From the NCBI GenBank assembly GCA_022566435.1, contig JADFIX010000059.1, forward strand, positions 1-10,396: a DNA stretch of 10,396 nt, given 5' to 3'. This document shows positions 1 through 6,510 of this stretch, in pieces (position 1 is the first letter of the stretch; the number at the start of each line of letters is the position of its first letter). The translations under genes and the position numbers were made by a program. This DNA is from Planctomycetota bacterium. Its GTDB lineage: Bacteria; Planctomycetota; Phycisphaerae; UBA1845. The notes beneath the pieces are model-generated. The model did not search any database. It saw nothing but the letters and a program-made list of their open reading frames with translations, and was not told the origin of the DNA.

Positions 1-1
1 C

Positions 2-469
2 GACCCCTTCGAGCACCGCGGCCTGAACGAGCTGGTCGTGGGCGCCCGGGAGCGACTGGGGATGCGTATCGTGCCTGCGGGACGGGCGGGGAGCGGCATC
101 CTGCGCGCGCTGCGGAACAACGAAGTCGTCGCGCTGCTGATCGACATCCCGCAGCAGGGCACCGGTGTGAACGTCGAGTTCTTCGGCGCCCAGGTAGCCG
201 TCCCGGATGGGCCGGCTCGACTGGCGCTGCGCGCCGGCGCGCCGATCTTCGTGGCCCTGCTCCCGCGCCTCGGCCCCGCGAGCGACCGCTTCGCCGCCGT
301 CGTGGCGCGGGTGCCGTTCTCCGCCACCGGCGACCGCGACCGCGACGCGCGCGAGCTCACACAGCAGACGATGCGCGCGCTGGAGGGCACCGTGCGTCGC
401 CACCCGGAACAGTGGTACATCTTCCGCAGCCTCTGGGTCGAGGATGGCGAAGCCGGGGAGGCAGCGTAG
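2..469 (+). CDS. LpxL/PIM-type lysophospholipid acyltransferase, C-terminal part
   Basis: The reading frame is open to the left edge (first codons read DPFEHRGLNELV), so only the C-terminal ~155 residues are present. They look like the second half of the LpxL/HtrB and mycobacterial phosphatidylinositol-mannoside acyltransferase family, membrane-associated enzymes that move a fatty acyl chain from acyl-ACP or acyl-CoA to a glycolipid. Visible marks are the 'LLIDIPQQGTGVNVEFFG' segment (about 151-204), where these enzymes have their conserved D-Q...G..V.FFG stretch, the 'PARLALRAGAPIFVALLPR' segment, and the closing 'HPEQWYIFRSLW' (about 400-438), the family's P-x-Q-W signature. The N-terminal HX4D active-site motif lies off the window. 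Base composition is far richer in GC than the genes after 600. The frame stops three bases before the next GTG, which looks like the start of a second acyltransferase. Family confidence is good; the exact lipid substrate is not known. Confidence 0.8.
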   Translation, partial: DPFEHRGLNELVVGARERLGMRIVPAGRAGSGILRALRNNEVVALLIDIPQQGTGVNVEFFGAQVAVPDGPARLALRAGAPIFVALLPRLGPASDRFAAVVARVPFSATGDRDRDARELTQQTMRALEGTVRRHPEQWYIFRSLWVEDGEAGEAA

Positions 470-472
470 GCG

Positions 473-1930
473 GTGCTTCGGTTCGTCGCGCTCTGGCTGC
501 TCGTGCGCGTCTTCGGGCGGCTTCCGGTGCGCGTGCTCTACGCGGCAGCTGTGCTGCTGGATCAGCCTGTGGAGGGCTTCGTGTGGCCGGACTGGCTTCG
601 CTACGACGATGATGTGGACAGCGACTTTAAAGGCGTTCAGATCGTGCCCAGCGGGTTCTTCGGCAGCCAGTACGGTACGGCCGATTCAATCCCGTCGCCG
701 CCCTTGGCGTCAGTCGACGGGGTTCCGCTCCTTTTCGGAACTTCGGAGATACGCCGTGCTGGAAACTCGCTTGTCGTGGGGGCAGACTTGCTGGCCTCGA
801 CGTATTTCATGCTGACACGGTACGAAGAGTGGGTGCGGGGCGGTGTGCGAGATGCACATGGGCGATTCCCGGGGAAAGAGTCGTTGCCCTATCGCGCAGG
901 ATTCATTGATCGGCCGATCGTCGACGAATATGAAGAGCTTCTACGGACGTGGGCTGGCCAAGCGGGAGTCTCCGTGACGGCGCCGAATCGACGATTCTCG
1001 GTCCTGTTGACTCACGATGTCGATCAAATCCGAACTCGACACAGATACTACAACCTGGCGCGAGCCGTCAAGAAAGCGCTGCTGGGACGTGAGTCATGGC
1101 GTCAAGTTGCCCGTAAAGCCCTGCTCGCATTCAAACTGTTTCCCGATCCGGCAGACAACATGGATGATGTCATCGGCCTGGACCGAACTATGATGGCTTC
1201 CGGCAACGCCACCCGGTGCCAGTCAGTCTACTTCTTCATGGCCGACGACCGTGCAGTGTCCGACGGCAACTACGACATTCACGGTCCCCGCGCCCGCAGG
1301 ATCATTCACGACGTTCTTCAATCTGGGGCGACGGTGGGTCTGCACGCAAGCTATCACGCCGGTCAATTCCCCGAAGACATCACCGACGAGCGCATCAGGC
1401 TAGAGGAGGCTGTCGGCGTTCGTATCTATAAGAACCGTCACCACTTCCTCGCCTGGCGTGACCCGGAGGACGGTCACGCGTTGGCTGCGTCGGGGATCAC
1501 GTGGGACAGCACGCTGGGGTACGCCGACGTGGCGGGATTCCGCCTGGGCGTCTGCCGTCCTATACCGTTGTTCGACCCCCATCGAAGATGCATGCTGGGG
1601 ATTGAGGAACATCCGCTTATTGTCATGGACTGCACACTATCGTCCGATGGCTACATGAACTTGGACGAGGACAGCGCGTTCGCCCACGTTTGCAAACTCG
1701 CGGACGTGGCGTTTCAACACGGAGGCGAGTTCGTAGTGCTCTGGCACAACCACGTTCTCGGCAAGACGGATGGCAGCTATCACGCGCGACTGTATCCGCG
1801 CATTTTAGACTATCTGGGATCGCTGCTTCAGTCCGATCTGGGACGGGTGGCCCGTCGGACAAAGCAATACACGCCTCACCCCATAAAGGGTCCCACGACT
1901 CATGCATCTCTTACTATCCACAGCTCGTGA
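473..1930 (+). CDS. Polysaccharide-deacetylase-like protein (DUF7033-type) with an acyltransferase-like N-terminus
   Basis: 485 residues from a GTG start preceded by GGGGAGG at 455-461. Residues ~85-150 match the domain often found before the deacetylase fold (PLLFG, 'ADLLASTYFMLTRYEEW', 'AHGRFP', 'RPIVDEY'). The carbohydrate-esterase-4-like part follows: THDVD at 180-184 supplies the paired aspartates, H-A-S-Y-H at 291-295 stands in the metal-binding HxxxH position (Ala where Ser/Thr is usual), then NRHHFLAW (321-328), DSTLGY (345-350), RLGVCRP (357-363) and VLWHNHV (422-428). Such proteins sit in exopolysaccharide loci and are presumed to remove acetyl groups from sugars. Oddly, residues 1-29 (VALWLLVRVFGRLP...) look like the start of an LpxL-type acyltransferase, and the usual first ~70 residues of the pre-deacetylase domain are missing; GC content also drops after ~600. 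The encoded product may therefore be an artefact fusion. The deacetylase family call is firm; the start is not. Confidence 0.8.
   Translation: MLRFVALWLLVRVFGRLPVRVLYAAAVLLDQPVEGFVWPDWLRYDDDVDSDFKGVQIVPSGFFGSQYGTADSIPSPPLASVDGVPLLFGTSEIRRAGNSLVVGADLLASTYFMLTRYEEWVRGGVRDAHGRFPGKESLPYRAGFIDRPIVDEYEELLRTWAGQAGVSVTAPNRRFSVLLTHDVDQIRTRHRYYNLARAVKKALLGRESWRQVARKALLAFKLFPDPADNMDDVIGLDRTMMASGNATRCQSVYFFMADDRAVSDGNYDIHGPRARRIIHDVLQSGATVGLHASYHAGQFPEDITDERIRLEEAVGVRIYKNRHHFLAWRDPEDGHALAASGITWDSTLGYADVAGFRLGVCRPIPLFDPHRRCMLGIEEHPLIVMDCTLSSDGYMNLDEDSAFAHVCKLADVAFQHGGEFVVLWHNHVLGKTDGSYHARLYPRILDYLGSLLQSDLGRVARRTKQYTPHPIKGPTTHASLTIHSS
540..600. other. Probable junction between a GC-rich acyltransferase block and the polysaccharide locus
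   Basis: Left of this point the sequence is about three-quarters G+C (47 of 60 at 241-300, 42 of 60 at 481-540) and encodes acyltransferase-like protein. Right of it the composition falls (32 of 60 at 601-660) and the encoded protein becomes the deacetylase-associated domain, starting near 'QPVEGFVWPDWLRYDDD'. No insertion-sequence end or direct repeat is visible at the switch. An assembly join between two genomes is the simplest reading; a true gene fusion by recombination is the alternative. The exact base cannot be fixed from one sequence. Confidence 0.55.
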
Positions 1931-2768
1931 AGCTCGCCGACTTTGGCGCAGGCCCATTGTCAAACACCGGGTCTCGCGGCTTCAAAGCAATCACGATGCA
2001 ACGGCCAAGAGCCTCGCAAAGGTCTTAGACGCGGTCTACAAGGGCAATTGTACGCAGGAAGAAATGCGTTGGATTTCGACCATCGAGCAACGGCGAGAAT
2101 CGCTGCTTGCTTCAACGACGGAGGTCGCGCTGACGGATTACGGCTGCGGGCCAGCGAACTCGAAACGCACCACCGAGGAGATGCTCAAAGGAAAAACCGT
2201 CACGGGCACGATCGGCAGCTTCTGCCGGGCTTCAAAGGATGCCCGGTGGGCACTGCTGCTGTTCAAATTGCTGCGTGAATTCGCACCATCCAATTGTCTT
2301 GAACTGGGCACCTGCGTCGGCATCTCGGCTGCATATCAAGCGGCCGCACTGGAGTTGAATCAACATGGCAAACTAGTGACGCTCGAAGGGGGCCAGGCGC
2401 TCGCGGCTATCGCACAGCAAACCTTGGACGAAGTCGGATTGCCCCGATGTGAAATCGTCGTGGGACGATTCCAAGACACACTTGACCAAGTGGTCCAGGA
2501 TGCTTCCCCCATTGACTATGCCTTTATCGACGGACACCACGACGAGCACGCCACGCTGGAATATTTCGCCAAGATACGACCGCATCTGTCGGAGGAAGCG
2601 GTTCTTGTGTTCGACGACATCTCTTGGGGAGCGGGGATGAAACGGGCGTGGAACGCGATACAGGATGATCGGAACCTGAAAATCGTTGTTGATCTGACAA
2701 ACATGGGCGTATGCATTTACACCAAGTCGCCGTCAGAAAAACGGATACGGTATCGGGTGCCATTATGA
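1902..2768 (+). CDS. Class I SAM-dependent methyltransferase
   Basis: 288 residues. This is a cytoplasmic Rossmann-fold methyltransferase, probably acting on an oxygen of a sugar or small precursor (inference from the locus). The SAM-binding motif I is LELGTCVG at 133-140, the acidic end of strand 2 is TLEGG at 160-164, and later strands give FIDGHHDEHATLEYF (208-222) and VFDDISW (236-242), an arrangement like the Methyltransf_24/O-methyltransferase group. The N-terminal third has 'IEQRRESLL' and 'LTDYGCGPAN' (about 61-86); the second resembles a D-F/Y-G-x-G element found ahead of the core in related methyltransferases of polysaccharide clusters. The ATG lies 29 bases inside the end of the deacetylase gene in another frame, with AAAGGG (1885-1890) as a possible ribosome site, so translation of the two may be coupled. 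A later start would remove the first basic ~25 residues; 1902 is the longest ATG start. The substrate is unknown. Confidence 0.85.
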   Translation: MHLLLSTAREARRLWRRPIVKHRVSRLQSNHDATAKSLAKVLDAVYKGNCTQEEMRWISTIEQRRESLLASTTEVALTDYGCGPANSKRTTEEMLKGKTVTGTIGSFCRASKDARWALLLFKLLREFAPSNCLELGTCVGISAAYQAAALELNQHGKLVTLEGGQALAAIAQQTLDEVGLPRCEIVVGRFQDTLDQVVQDASPIDYAFIDGHHDEHATLEYFAKIRPHLSEEAVLVFDDISWGAGMKRAWNAIQDDRNLKIVVDLTNMGVCIYTKSPSEKRIRYRVPL

Positions 2769-2826
2769 CCGTGATGCACATAGGTTACTCGGCACAGCAG
2801 ACCCGGCATTCAACGGAATTGAACTC

Positions 2827-3945
2827 GTGCGTTTTGTAACTATCGTCGGCGCGCGTCCGCAGTTCATCAAAGCGGCTCCGTTATGTGCTCATCTGCGACG
2901 CCGGCACGACGAATTCCTCGTCCACACTGGACAGCACTACGATGACAATATGTCGAAAGTGTTTTTCCAGGAACTCGCGATTCCCGAACCGGATCGCCAT
3001 TTGGGCGTCGGGTCGGCCCCGCATGGACGGCAGACAGCGGCCATGCTGGAGCAAATCGAGCAAGTCCTGGAAGAAACCGAGCCGGATGCCGTGATTGTGT
3101 ACGGCGATACGAACTCGACACTGGCCGGGGCCTTGGCCGCGGCCAAAATGAATGTCCCTGTGGCGCACGTCGAGGCAGGCCTGAGGAGTTTTAATCGCAA
3201 TATGCCCGAGGAAGTCAACCGCATCCTCTCCGACCACGTGTGCAAGTGGCTGTTCGCCACGTCGCAGACCTCCGTGGACCAGCTTGCGGCCGAAGGGATC
3301 CGCAACGGAGTCCACAACGTGGGCGATATCATGGCCGATTGCGTTCGCCTGTTCAGTCCTAAGGCTCGTTCTAGCTCAAATGTGCTCTCGCGACTGAGAC
3401 TCCAGCCGGGCACGTACGCCGTAGCCACCGTGCATCGCGCGGAGAATACGGACGCGCCGGAACGGCTGTCGGGTATCCTGGACGGTTTGCGCAAGGTGCC
3501 CTATCCCGTGATCTTCCCCATGCATCCTCGGACGCGGGCCGCCATCCGGAAGCATGGCATAGACTTTGTGCCAGACGATGGGACGGCCGGTGCCGATTGC
3601 GCGAAACCCGACCGCGGAATCGTGGTTGTGGAACCGCTCGGTTACCTGGACATGCTGCTGCTGCAGCAACGTGCCGCCGTGGTTCTGACCGACTCGGGCG
3701 GAGTACAGAAAGAAGCCTATTACCTGGGCGTTCCCTGCGTTACTCTGCGCGAAGAGACGGAATGGGTCGAGACCGTCGAGACCGGCTGGAATCGGCTTGT
3801 GGGCTCCGACCCGGAGAAAATCGTGGCAGCCGTCCAGCGGTTGCAAGTGCCGCCGCCCGGCGAGCGACCCATGCTGTATGGCGATGGGCATGCCGCCGAG
3901 CGCATCGTCGATCTTCTCGAACGTGGATTGTGCGAAAACCGATAA
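2827..3945 (+). CDS. wecB: UDP-N-acetylglucosamine 2-epimerase (non-hydrolysing)
   Basis: 372 residues, the normal length for this enzyme, which interconverts UDP-GlcNAc and UDP-ManNAc in the cytoplasm to feed capsule, O-antigen or teichoic-acid-like glycans. Nearly every family landmark is present: GARPQFIK (8-15), HTGQHYDD (33-40), YGDTNSTLAG (92-101, with D94), AHVEAGLRS (113-121, E116), MPEEVNR (126-132, E129), SDH (135-137), TVHRAENTD (201-209, H203), MHPRTR (232-237), TDSGGVQKEAYYLGVPC (288-304) and LREETEWVETVETG (307-320). The catalytic acid/base residues corresponding to E. coli WecB D95, E117, E131 and H213 are all kept, so it should be active. It starts with GTG after a 58-base gap that shows no strong ribosome site. 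Two bases separate its stop from the next start. Without a UDP-ManNAc dehydrogenase or other ManNAc enzyme in view, the final sugar is open. The symbol is used in the sense of the family. Confidence 0.95.
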   Translation: MRFVTIVGARPQFIKAAPLCAHLRRRHDEFLVHTGQHYDDNMSKVFFQELAIPEPDRHLGVGSAPHGRQTAAMLEQIEQVLEETEPDAVIVYGDTNSTLAGALAAAKMNVPVAHVEAGLRSFNRNMPEEVNRILSDHVCKWLFATSQTSVDQLAAEGIRNGVHNVGDIMADCVRLFSPKARSSSNVLSRLRLQPGTYAVATVHRAENTDAPERLSGILDGLRKVPYPVIFPMHPRTRAAIRKHGIDFVPDDGTAGADCAKPDRGIVVVEPLGYLDMLLLQQRAAVVLTDSGGVQKEAYYLGVPCVTLREETEWVETVETGWNRLVGSDPEKIVAAVQRLQVPPPGERPMLYGDGHAAERIVDLLERGLCENR

Positions 3946-3947
3946 CC

Positions 3948-5318
3948 ATGAAGAATATTCTTTTTGCCGCACAGTACTTTCCGCCTTGCGGTGGCCCCGC
4001 CGTGCAGCGCGCGGCCAAATTCGCGAAGTACCTGCCCCAGTTCGACTACAATCCGCTCGTGCTCACATTGGCGGAGGAGCAGATCGATCGTGTGCGCGAC
4101 AATAGCCTTCAAGACGACGTCAAGGCGACCGAAGTGTACCGCTGCCGCAGTGAGCAGCGTCTGATCGTTGACTGGTCGCGAAAGCTCCGGCTGCATCGCG
4201 TCCTTTCCTTTCTGGTTCGGCCCGATCGATATGCGCTGACTTGGGTGCCCTCGGCGCGGCGTATGGGCCAGCGGATCGCGACCGAGCGAGCCGTCGATGC
4301 CGTTTACACATGCGTTGGCCCGTTCAGCGGGGTCCTGTTGGGTCACCAGCTTAAGAAACGTTTGGGGGTTCCTTGGGTCGTCGACTACCGGGACCCCTGG
4401 GTGGACAACACGGCGGCCATCTGGCCGACGCGGCTGCACTACTGGTATGAACGGCATCAGGAACGACGGGCGCTGGAGGCGGCCGATGCGATCGTTGTGG
4501 TTACGCCCACCATGAAGGAGGTCTTAGCTGCCCGGTATCCTCAGTGCGCGGACAAGATCCATGTGATCTACAACGGCTTTGACCAGCAAGACTTGCCCGA
4601 TCTACGCGATTCTCGACCTGGGAACCGTTTGCACATCGGCTTCGCCGGAACCCTCATGGAGTACGACTCAAAACCGGGTGGCGCTCAATACGGACGATTG
4701 GCCGACGCGTGGCTCTCGCTGTTTGGATATCGGCATGGTCCGAAGGACCCCAGAACAAAATCGCCGTACTTTCTGTTGCACGCGGTCCGTGCATTGATCG
4801 ACCAGCATCCCGCCCTGAAAAATCGGATCGCGCTATCATTCGCCGGGTCGTTCGGCGAAAAAAACCGAGAGTTGGTCAGGCAACTCGGTTTGGAGAATGT
4901 CGTTTCGATTAGGGGGTACTTGAGTCACGCCGAAGCAATCCAGCTGCTTGCCGATTCGGACGTCCTCTTCCTGCCAATGAGCACCGAACCAAACGGACGC
5001 CGAAGCTACAACATGTCGGGAAAGATATTCGAATACGCGGCGACACGGAAACCGATCATCGCCACAGTTCCGGCAGGGGATCTGCACGACTGGATCCAAA
5101 GGGCTCGCGTTGGCTGGTGCGTTGATCCGTGTGACGTTAGGGGCATCAAGAATCTACTTGTTGGCTTGATTGACAAGAAGGAAGCGGGGACGCTTTGTAC
5201 AGATCCCGACATAGAGTTCATCCAAGGTTTTGAACGCCTCGAGCTGACTCGCCAACTCGCCTCTCTTTTCGATTCACTACTAAACAAAGAGAGGGAAGTA
5301 CTAGTCAAGGCAGCGTAG
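3948..5318 (+). CDS. Glycosyltransferase family 4 protein
   Basis: 456 residues from the ATG at 3948, two bases after the epimerase stop; the frame is open further upstream over wecB, but that part is not protein-like and the N-terminus MKNILFAAQYFPPCGGPAVQ is a classic GT4 beginning. GT-B fold: the glycine pair at 15-16 in the N-domain, DYRDPW (146-151), the hinge VIYNGFD (207-213), GFAGTL (231-236), SIRGYLSHAEA (320-330), and GKIFEYAATRKPI (358-370), where the nucleotide-sugar-binding glutamate lies. It should add one sugar to a lipid-linked or growing glycan at the inner face of the membrane; donor and linkage cannot be read from sequence. Odd point: about 35 residues (237-271, around 4656-4760) are inserted between the GTL strand and the following helix, longer than I expect in this fold. 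No signal peptide or membrane segment is seen. The 3' end lies in a nested inverted repeat (5291-5336). Confidence 0.9.
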   Translation: MKNILFAAQYFPPCGGPAVQRAAKFAKYLPQFDYNPLVLTLAEEQIDRVRDNSLQDDVKATEVYRCRSEQRLIVDWSRKLRLHRVLSFLVRPDRYALTWVPSARRMGQRIATERAVDAVYTCVGPFSGVLLGHQLKKRLGVPWVVDYRDPWVDNTAAIWPTRLHYWYERHQERRALEAADAIVVVTPTMKEVLAARYPQCADKIHVIYNGFDQQDLPDLRDSRPGNRLHIGFAGTLMEYDSKPGGAQYGRLADAWLSLFGYRHGPKDPRTKSPYFLLHAVRALIDQHPALKNRIALSFAGSFGEKNRELVRQLGLENVVSIRGYLSHAEAIQLLADSDVLFLPMSTEPNGRRSYNMSGKIFEYAATRKPIIATVPAGDLHDWIQRARVGWCVDPCDVRGIKNLLVGLIDKKEAGTLCTDPDIEFIQGFERLELTRQLASLFDSLLNKEREVLVKAA

Positions 5319-5336
5319 CCTTGCGGAGCTTCCCTC
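5291..5336 (+). repeat. Nested inverted repeat over a gene end
   Basis: Outer arms GAGGGAAG (5291-5298) and CTTCCCTC (5329-5336) pair perfectly. Inside, CAAGGC (5306-5311) and GCCTTG (5318-5323) form a second perfect 6-bp stem with the loop AGCGTA. The structure covers the last codons and stop of the first glycosyltransferase and ends 18 bases before the capA-like start. No run of T follows, so it is not a typical intrinsic terminator; an RNA processing, stability or partial-termination element within the operon is possible. The pairing is seen; the role is inference. Confidence 0.45.
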
Positions 5337-5354
5337 CCTGACAAGAGATCATCA

Positions 5355-6458
5355 ATGCATATCGCACTACTCGGTGACCTGAGTGCCAACGATGCCATCC
5401 TCGACCTGCTTAAGCGGGGTGAAGATGAGTGCGTCGTCCGTGATGTGCCTGCCACAACTCGCCAATGCAGGTTGGTTCTTGCCAACCTCGAAGCATGCTG
5501 GGACATAGACGGTCAAGCTCGACCCGCCGGCCCGCCCGGAAAGGTACACATTCGCACTGACCCGAACGTAATTCGTGTACTCAAGCGTCTGAACGTGTCC
5601 GTCGTGTCCGTTGCCAATAACCACAGTTTCGATTTCGGATACAAAGGATGGAAGGCGCTGGACGAAAGACTGAATCAAGAAGGAATTCAATCTGTCGGCG
5701 GCGGCGTCAACTTAATGCAGGCGGCTCGACCGGCCGTTGTAGAACAAGAGGGATATCGCATCGGCATCCTCGCGTATGCCGACCGCGATTGCGGAGCCAT
5801 TTTGGCTAGTGAAAACACGCCCGGAGCCAACCCGTTGGATTGCGATCGTGCCGAGCGGGATATCCGGCAGCTGAAAAAGAACTGTGACTGTGTAATCGTT
5901 TCAGTTCACTGGGGCGAGGAGCGAATCAACATGCCCGCTCCGAAATTGCGAAACTGGGCGAGTGCGTTTGCGGCAGCCGGCGCGGACGTAATTGCAGGCC
6001 ACCACCCACACGTTTTACAGGGTTACGAACGGTTGGGTACTTGTAACGTATTTTACAGCCTCGGCAACTTCCTGCTGGCCGATATTCGAGAAAATGGCCG
6101 ATGGGCGGCGCGCTACTGCGGTCCCAACAAAATGAGTTCGATTCCCTTGCTCGAATTGACGCCCGACCGATCCCTGCGTGTTGACCGCATCGTCGGTGTC
6201 AGGTCGACGGGTCGTGGAGTCAGGCTGGCTGACAGCGTACGCTTTCACCGGACGTGGCGAAAACTCTGCCAAGTGCTTCAAGCAGTTGATTACGAGAAAG
6301 AGTTCTTTGCCCATCAGGACTTCATGTGGCGTTACTACATTCCAATTCGGTATCGTTTGATGCAGGAGCCGATTGCGGTCCTGCGAAGATGTGGTTTACA
6401 GCAATTGAGTAGATTGTTTGGGTTTGGGGCGAGCCCGTGGTTGGACAAATCCGCGTAG
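5355..6458 (+). CDS. CapA-family (PGA_cap) metallophosphatase-like protein
   Basis: 367 residues. It belongs to the CapA/PgsA family, named for poly-gamma-glutamate capsule synthesis but widespread in polysaccharide loci, with a fold related to calcineurin-type metallophosphoesterases. Landmarks in order: GDL (7-9), ANLEAC (43-48), SVANNHSFDFGYKGW (85-99), SVHWGEER (183-190), AGHHPHVLQG (214-223) and FYSLGNFLLADI (233-244). The Asp, Asn-His and His residues expected to form the metal site are present. There is no signal peptide or membrane anchor: the protein begins directly with the first strand (MHIALLGDL), unlike the anchored Bacillus CapA, so it should act in the cytoplasm unless partnered. 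The last ~100 residues (RTWRKLCQVL onward) are outside the core and unrecognised. AAGAG at 5343-5347 is a fair ribosome site. Poly-glutamate synthesis is not implied, since no CapB/CapC ligase is present in this window. Exact activity is unknown. Confidence 0.9.
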   Translation: MHIALLGDLSANDAILDLLKRGEDECVVRDVPATTRQCRLVLANLEACWDIDGQARPAGPPGKVHIRTDPNVIRVLKRLNVSVVSVANNHSFDFGYKGWKALDERLNQEGIQSVGGGVNLMQAARPAVVEQEGYRIGILAYADRDCGAILASENTPGANPLDCDRAERDIRQLKKNCDCVIVSVHWGEERINMPAPKLRNWASAFAAAGADVIAGHHPHVLQGYERLGTCNVFYSLGNFLLADIRENGRWAARYCGPNKMSSIPLLELTPDRSLRVDRIVGVRSTGRGVRLADSVRFHRTWRKLCQVLQAVDYEKEFFAHQDFMWRYYIPIRYRLMQEPIAVLRRCGLQQLSRLFGFGASPWLDKSA

Positions 6459-6510
6459 AACGGGCGGCCCGCTCGATTTCTCGCTGGCCCGGCAAAAGGA
6501 GTTCCGCAAG

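Noticed and set aside
2937..3494. Long minus-strand frames over wecB and the first GT4 (also 3720-4457)
   Set aside because: They lie antisense to genes with clear conserved motifs and show no recognisable domain.
3597..3947. Upstream extension of the first GT4 frame across the end of wecB (about 117 codons)
   Set aside because: The residues are arginine-rich antisense-like filler typical of an open off-frame in GC-rich DNA, while wecB in the other frame keeps conserved motifs. The ATG at 3948 gives a normal GT4 N-terminus.
4858..4864. Run of seven A as a programmed or sequencing frameshift site
   Set aside because: The GT4 frame continues with conserved motifs on both sides, so the run is read normally.
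5355..6458. CapA-like gene as evidence for poly-gamma-glutamate capsule
   Set aside because: No CapB- or CapC-like gene is in view and the neighbours are all sugar-polymer enzymes; the family name alone does not define the polymer.
6418..6510. TTG start giving 31 extra residues on the CapK-like protein
   Set aside because: It overlaps the CapA-like gene and lacks a ribosome site, whereas ATG 6511 is preceded by AAAAGGAG.
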